From contig DDJH01000039.1 of NCBI GenBank assembly GCA_002338895.1, positions 2,777-11,625 on the forward strand: DNA of 8,849 nt, written 5' to 3'. Position 1 is the stretch's first letter. The number at the start of each line of letters is the position of its first letter. The notes under the pieces are model-generated. The model was not told where the DNA came from, ran no database searches, and saw only the letters and a program-made list of their open reading frames with translations. Of this stretch, positions 5,862 to 8,849 are shown piece by piece. Both the position numbers and the translations under genes were made by a program. This DNA is from Lentisphaeria bacterium UBA1829 (GTDB lineage Bacteria; Verrucomicrobiota; Lentisphaeria; Victivallales; UBA1829).

Positions 5862-7067
5862 TTATTTGCCGAGAACCCGCATTGTGGAGAGCGCAATCAT
5901 CAGCTCTTCATTGGTCGGCATGACGATGGCCTTCCACGCGCTGTCTTCCGTGGAGATGATGCCTTTTTTGCCGAAGCAGGCGTTGTTTTTCTCCTTGTCG
6001 AGCCGGATGTTGAGAGCGCCGATGCCCTCCATCACCCGTTCGCGGATCGGCACGGAATACTCGCCGATTCCGCCGGTGAAGACTATCGCCTCCGCTCCGC
6101 CGAGAAGCACATAGTACGCTCCGATGTACTTCACCACGCGGCGGACAAACATCCGGATGGCGAGTTCCGCCTGCGCGTTGCCTTCCGCCGCGGCGTTGAT
6201 CATGTCGCGCATGTCGCCGCTGTTGATGCCGCCGATTCCGAGAAGACCGGATTTCTTGTTGAGGATCTTGTCCACCTCCTCGCGGGAGTGTCCGAGTTCG
6301 ATCAGGCGGAGAACCGCGGCCGGATCCAGGTCGCCGGAACGGGTTCCCATCATCAGTCCTTCCAGCGGAGTGAGTCCCATGGTCGTGTCGATGACCTTGC
6401 CGTTCTTGACCGCCGCCATCGAGCAACCGTTGCCGAGGTGGCAGGTGATGATGGTCGTCTCTTCCAGCTTCTTCCCGAGGAAATCCGCGGTGGAGAGCGT
6501 CACATAGTGGTGGCTGGTTCCATGAAAACCGTATTTGCGGATGCCGAACTTCTTGTAGTAGTCATACGGAATGGCATAGAGATAGGCCTCCGGCGGCATG
6601 GTCTGATGAAACTGCGTGTCGAACACGCCGACATTCGGAACGCCGGGAAAATCCTTTTCGCACGCTTCGATCCCGGTCAGATTCGCCGGATTGTGGAGCG
6701 GTCCGAGGGGGAAGCATTCGCGGATGATGTCCTTCACTTCCGGCGTGATCAGAACCGGCTGCGTGACCTTTTCCCCTCCATGGAGAACACGGTGCCCGAT
6801 CGCGGAGACCTCCGAAAGATTTTTCAGAACGCCGACCTGCGGATCCAGCAGTTTTTTGCGGATCTCGGAAAGAGCCTCTCCATGGTTGGAAATATGGATG
6901 ACTTCTTCGCTTTTGAATCCGTCCGGCCGCTTGTAAATCAGGTTCGGGGAATCGCTGCCGATTCGTTCCACCTGGCCGCTGGCCAGAACGGAATTTTCGC
7001 CGCCCGCCATGTTGAAGAGTGTAAATTTGAGAGAAGAACTTCCTGCGTTCACCACCAGAATTTTCAT
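5862..7067 (-). CDS. ackA: Acetate kinase
   Basis: This 401-residue protein, normal length for the family, transfers phosphate between acetyl phosphate and ADP to make acetate and ATP in the cytoplasm. Every family landmark is present: the N-terminal signature VVNAGSSSLKF (5-15), GHRVLHGG (91-98, Arg93 binds substrate), FDTQFHQTMP (149-158, catalytic Asp150), the second signature YGFHGTSHHYV (179-189, His182), HLGNG (210-214), MGTRSGDLDP (240-249, Arg243), TGGIGE (331-336) and the metal-binding NEEL (386-389). ATG 7067 is chosen because AAGGA lies 9 bases upstream and the protein then begins MKILVVNAGSSS as in relatives; a start at 7088 adds seven atypical residues. No phosphotransacetylase gene is adjacent, so acetyl phosphate must come from a gene elsewhere. 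It has its own promoter (7119-7147) and is divergent from aroA. Confidence 0.97.
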   Translation of the reverse strand: MKILVVNAGSSSLKFTLFNMAGGENSVLASGQVERIGSDSPNLIYKRPDGFKSEEVIHISNHGEALSEIRKKLLDPQVGVLKNLSEVSAIGHRVLHGGEKVTQPVLITPEVKDIIRECFPLGPLHNPANLTGIEACEKDFPGVPNVGVFDTQFHQTMPPEAYLYAIPYDYYKKFGIRKYGFHGTSHHYVTLSTADFLGKKLEETTIITCHLGNGCSMAAVKNGKVIDTTMGLTPLEGLMMGTRSGDLDPAAVLRLIELGHSREEVDKILNKKSGLLGIGGINSGDMRDMINAAAEGNAQAELAIRMFVRRVVKYIGAYYVLLGGAEAIVFTGGIGEYSVPIRERVMEGIGALNIRLDKEKNNACFGKKGIISTEDSAWKAIVMPTNEELMIALSTMRVLGK

Positions 7068-7118
7068 GTCGACGTTTCCTTCGCGCATTTGAACCTTTAA
7101 AAAAATGAAATATTCGAT

Positions 7119-7147
7119 ACTATACCATGAAAGAGCGGTGCAGACAA
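7119..7147 (-). promoter_or_regulatory. ackA promoter, sigma70 type
   Basis: Minus strand: -35 TTGTCT (7147-7142), exactly 17 bases, then -10 TATAGT (7124-7119). The predicted start is near 7112, giving a leader of about 45 bases. TACTATAC (7118-7125) is the exact inverse of GTATAGTA (7209-7216), so ackA and aroA share an 8-base core at their -10 elements. Confidence 0.65.
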
Positions 7148-7209
7148 GTTTCTTTCAGAAAATTTATCTTTTTTTTCAAGGCTCCGGATGCTTTTTTCTT
7201 TTTCGGGTG

Positions 7210-7215
7210 TATAGT
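7210..7215 (+). promoter_or_regulatory. Probable -10 element of the aroA promoter
   Basis: TATAGT, within GTATAGTACA, lies 45 bases before ATG 7261 and matches the -10 of the ackA and glycosyltransferase promoters. No good -35 is seen 16-18 bases upstream (GATGCT at 7187-7192), so an activator or upstream T-rich tracts (7168-7176, 7192-7203) may help. A second candidate, TATAAA at 7231-7236, would leave a very short leader. Confidence 0.45.
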
Positions 7216-7260
7216 ACAGGATCAAAACTGTATAAAAACGGATGGAAGGATTTTCAGGAA

Positions 7261-8532
7261 ATGAATTTGATTGTCGGCCCGAACCACCTCTCCGGAGAAA
7301 TCGCTGTCCCCGGTTCCAAATCCCATACAATTCGAGCGGTCGCCATGGGAATGATGGCGGACGGGGTCACCCGGATTCATGCGCCGCTTCTTTCCGAGGA
7401 TTCCATGGCGGCGGTCCGGGCGGCAACGCTGTTCGGCGCTTCGGTCGACCGCGGGGACGACTCCTGCTGGAGTGTGACAGGGACCGGAGGAAAACTGCTC
7501 AATCCGGGAAAAACGGTCGATATGGCGAATTCCGGGACGTCGATCAAAATTTTTGCAGGACTTGCGTCGCTTCTCTCCTTCCCGGTTTCCTTCGACGGGG
7601 ACGCTTCGCTTCGATCCCGTCCGATGGGGCATCTGCTTTCGGCCCTGAAATATCTGAACGTCAAGACCTCTTCGCAGAATGGAAAATGTCCGTTCACGGT
7701 CGAGGGACCGATGACGGGCGGGGAGACGGTGGTCAACGGGGAGTCGTCGCAATATGTCACCGCGCTTCTGCTTTCCGCCCCGTTCGCGAAACAGGACACC
7801 CGGATCCGGGTGGAAAATCTGAACGAACAGCCCTACATTGAAATCACGCTCGGCTGGCTGGACCGGCTCGGACTCCGCTACACCGCGGAAAAGGATCTTT
7901 CCCGATTCGAGATTCCCGGCGGACAGTCGATCCATGCGTTTGATGTGACCATTCCGGCGGATTTTTCGACGGCGACTTTTCCGCTGGTTGCCGCCGCCGT
8001 GACCGGATCCGAACTGACGATCCGCAATCTGGACTTCAACGATGTCCAGGGCGACAAGGCGGTCTTCGGCCTTCTGGAACGGATGGGCGTTGAAGTGATC
8101 CGGGACGGAAATGCGACCCGGATCCGTCCTCACGGACCGCTTCACGCTGCGGATCTGGATCTGAATGCGACGCCCGATGCGCTTCCCGCCATAGCGGTTG
8201 CGGCGGCGTTTGCGGAGGGAACCAGCCGGATCCACAACGTTGCCCAGGCCCGGATCAAGGAGACGGACCGCATCGCCTGCATGACCCGGGAACTGCGGAA
8301 AATGGGCGCAAGGGTTGAAGAGTTCCCCGACGGAATGTCCATCACAGGAGGCGGACTCCATGGCGCGGCGGTCAACAGCTACAAGGACCACCGCATTGCG
8401 ATGGCGCTTGCGGTCGCCGGACTCGCCGCCACGGGGGAGACCCTGATCCGGGATGCCGAATGCGTCAGCGTCACCTATCCGAAATTCATCGAAGACTTCA
8501 ATGCCCTTGGCGCACGGTTCCGAGTCTTCTGA
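7261..8532 (+). CDS. aroA: 3-phosphoshikimate 1-carboxyvinyltransferase (EPSP synthase)
   Basis: This 423-residue cytoplasmic enzyme joins phosphoenolpyruvate and shikimate 3-phosphate in the sixth step of the shikimate pathway to chorismate. Landmarks are PGSKSHTIRA (17-26; Lys20, Ser21 and Arg25 match E. coli Lys22, Ser23 and Arg27), NSGTSIKI (90-97), LRSRPMG (117-123; Arg120 for Arg124), ESSQYVT (161-167), TPDALP (304-309; Asp306 for Asp313), IKETDRI (332-338; Glu334 and Arg337 for Glu341 and Arg344) and YKDHRIAMA (374-382; Arg378 for Arg386). Three positions differ from E. coli: Lys411 is Val404, Arg100 is Lys96 and Pro101 is Ile97. Gly92 and Thr93, whose counterparts influence glyphosate sensitivity, are kept. 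ATG 7261 begins the protein as in relatives and has GAAGGA (7245-7250) 10 bases upstream; the in-frame upstream stretch overlaps the promoter. An 18-base gap separates it from the next gene, suggesting one transcript. Confidence 0.95.
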   Translation: MNLIVGPNHLSGEIAVPGSKSHTIRAVAMGMMADGVTRIHAPLLSEDSMAAVRAATLFGASVDRGDDSCWSVTGTGGKLLNPGKTVDMANSGTSIKIFAGLASLLSFPVSFDGDASLRSRPMGHLLSALKYLNVKTSSQNGKCPFTVEGPMTGGETVVNGESSQYVTALLLSAPFAKQDTRIRVENLNEQPYIEITLGWLDRLGLRYTAEKDLSRFEIPGGQSIHAFDVTIPADFSTATFPLVAAAVTGSELTIRNLDFNDVQGDKAVFGLLERMGVEVIRDGNATRIRPHGPLHAADLDLNATPDALPAIAVAAAFAEGTSRIHNVAQARIKETDRIACMTRELRKMGARVEEFPDGMSITGGGLHGAAVNSYKDHRIAMALAVAGLAATGETLIRDAECVSVTYPKFIEDFNALGARFRVF

Positions 8533-8550
8533 GAAAATGCGAGGCAGACA

Positions 8551-8808
8551 ATGAACATAAAAAAAGAATTCTACGCCGATGGATTGACACAACTTCATTT
8601 TGCCGGCGGCATGGTCCGCTTTGACTTTGCGACGTTCCAACCGGATACCAGCGGGAAAGGGGAAGCCCCCCTCCCGCAGAAAAACCTGCGCCTGGTGATG
8701 AACCTCCACGGCTTCCTGACCATGTTCGACACGATGAAGAAACTTTCCGACAAGATGCTGGAAGCGGGCCTGCTCCGCAAAAACTTCACCGGAAAACTGG
8801 ACGACTAA
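8551..8808 (+). CDS. Small conserved-looking protein of unknown function
   Basis: This 85-residue protein begins 18 bases after the aroA stop, with GAGG (8541-8544) 6 bases before its ATG, and is followed within 10 bases by a terminator, so it is very probably translated with aroA. It has no signal peptide, membrane segment or cysteines. The pattern suggests beta strands around LTQLHF (12-17) and MVRFDF (21-26), a Gly/Pro-rich charged loop (about 30-43), a strand (LRLVMNL), and a C-terminal amphipathic helix (about 54-74). The FDF-strand then long-helix layout loosely recalls the DUF3467 family, but the resemblance is by eye and may be wrong. The function is not recognised; its place after aroA need not mean a role in the shikimate pathway. 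Confidence 0.75.
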   Translation: MNIKKEFYADGLTQLHFAGGMVRFDFATFQPDTSGKGEAPLPQKNLRLVMNLHGFLTMFDTMKKLSDKMLEAGLLRKNFTGKLDD

Positions 8809-8816
8809 ACAATACG

Positions 8817-8838
8817 GAAAAATGCGCCGGCATTTTTC
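8817..8838. terminator. Intrinsic terminator, probably bidirectional
   Basis: GAAAAATGC (8817-8825) and GCATTTTTC (8830-8838) form a perfect 9-bp stem around GCCG, 8 bases after the stop of the small gene. The T-run forms the end of the stem on the plus strand and, by symmetry, on the minus strand, so it could also stop a gene entering from beyond the window. Confidence 0.85.
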
Positions 8839-8849
8839 TCGGGTCAAGG

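Noticed and set aside
4745..5923. 392-codon plus-strand frame opposite fba
   Set aside because: It is a mirror of the strongly biased aldolase codons, with no family pattern and overlapping a certain gene.
5733..7100. 455-codon plus-strand frame opposite ackA
   Set aside because: It is rich in Arg, His and Asp and lacks domains; acetate kinase on the minus strand explains the region.
7149..7161. TTTCT-TTC-AGAAA as an operator upstream of ackA
   Set aside because: A 5-bp AT-rich repeat in a T-rich stretch is expected by chance, and no second copy was seen.
787..8808. A new defence, mobile or biosynthetic gene system
   Set aside because: The genes are recognisable housekeeping and transport functions with separate promoters and terminators; no nucleases, recombinases, repeats or transfer signs were seen.
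7222..8847. 541-codon minus-strand frame opposite aroA and the small gene
   Set aside because: It spans two real plus-strand genes and a terminator and has no recognisable domain. Long antisense frames lie opposite all the complete large genes here, pointing to codon bias rather than overlapping genes.

Overview
The window holds seven protein-coding genes on both strands and reads as ordinary bacterial chromosome: no mobile element, CRISPR array, RNA gene or phage gene was seen. It is moderately GC-rich, with Shine-Dalgarno-type ribosome sites, sigma70-like promoters and strong intrinsic terminators. The protein types (divergent AroA beginning SKSHTIRA, class II aldolase, SNF-type sodium symporter, GH36-like glycosidase) would fit a fermentative member of the PVC group, possibly Lentisphaerota/Victivallales. 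That placement is an impression, not demonstrated.

Layout. 1-681 (minus) is the N-terminal part of a family 2 glycosyltransferase cut by the window edge. A compact divergent promoter region (about 690-790) separates it from a sodium:neurotransmitter-type symporter (787-2490, plus). The symporter converges on a GH36-like alpha-galactosidase (2635-4518, minus), and both stop at a shared bidirectional terminator (2537-2590). Upstream of the glycosidase, in the same orientation, are class II fructose-bisphosphate aldolase (4730-5707, with its own strong terminator) and acetate kinase (5862-7067). Acetate kinase is divergent from aroA (EPSP synthase, 7261-8532, plus). A small unrecognised 85-residue protein (8551-8808) follows aroA, and a perfect hairpin terminator closes that unit.

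How the genes fit together. The minus-strand block GH36, fba and ackA is consistent with sugar use: release of a sugar, glycolysis, then ATP from acetyl phosphate with acetate excreted. Each gene appears to have its own promoter or terminator, so this is a neighbourhood rather than one operon. aroA belongs to the shikimate pathway and probably forms a two-gene transcript with the small protein. The symporter probably imports an amino acid or related amine with Na+. No gene stretch longer than about 210 bases lacks a CDS; the gaps hold promoters and terminators.

Most notable: an apparent extra hydrophobic hairpin between TM2 and TM3 of the symporter, with a Gln-to-His change in TM6; a divergent AroA active site; a shared TATAGTA -10 element in three promoters; a TTCCGGAA palindrome placed in two promoter spacers; and the unknown small gene behind aroA. 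I found no convincing new multi-gene system.
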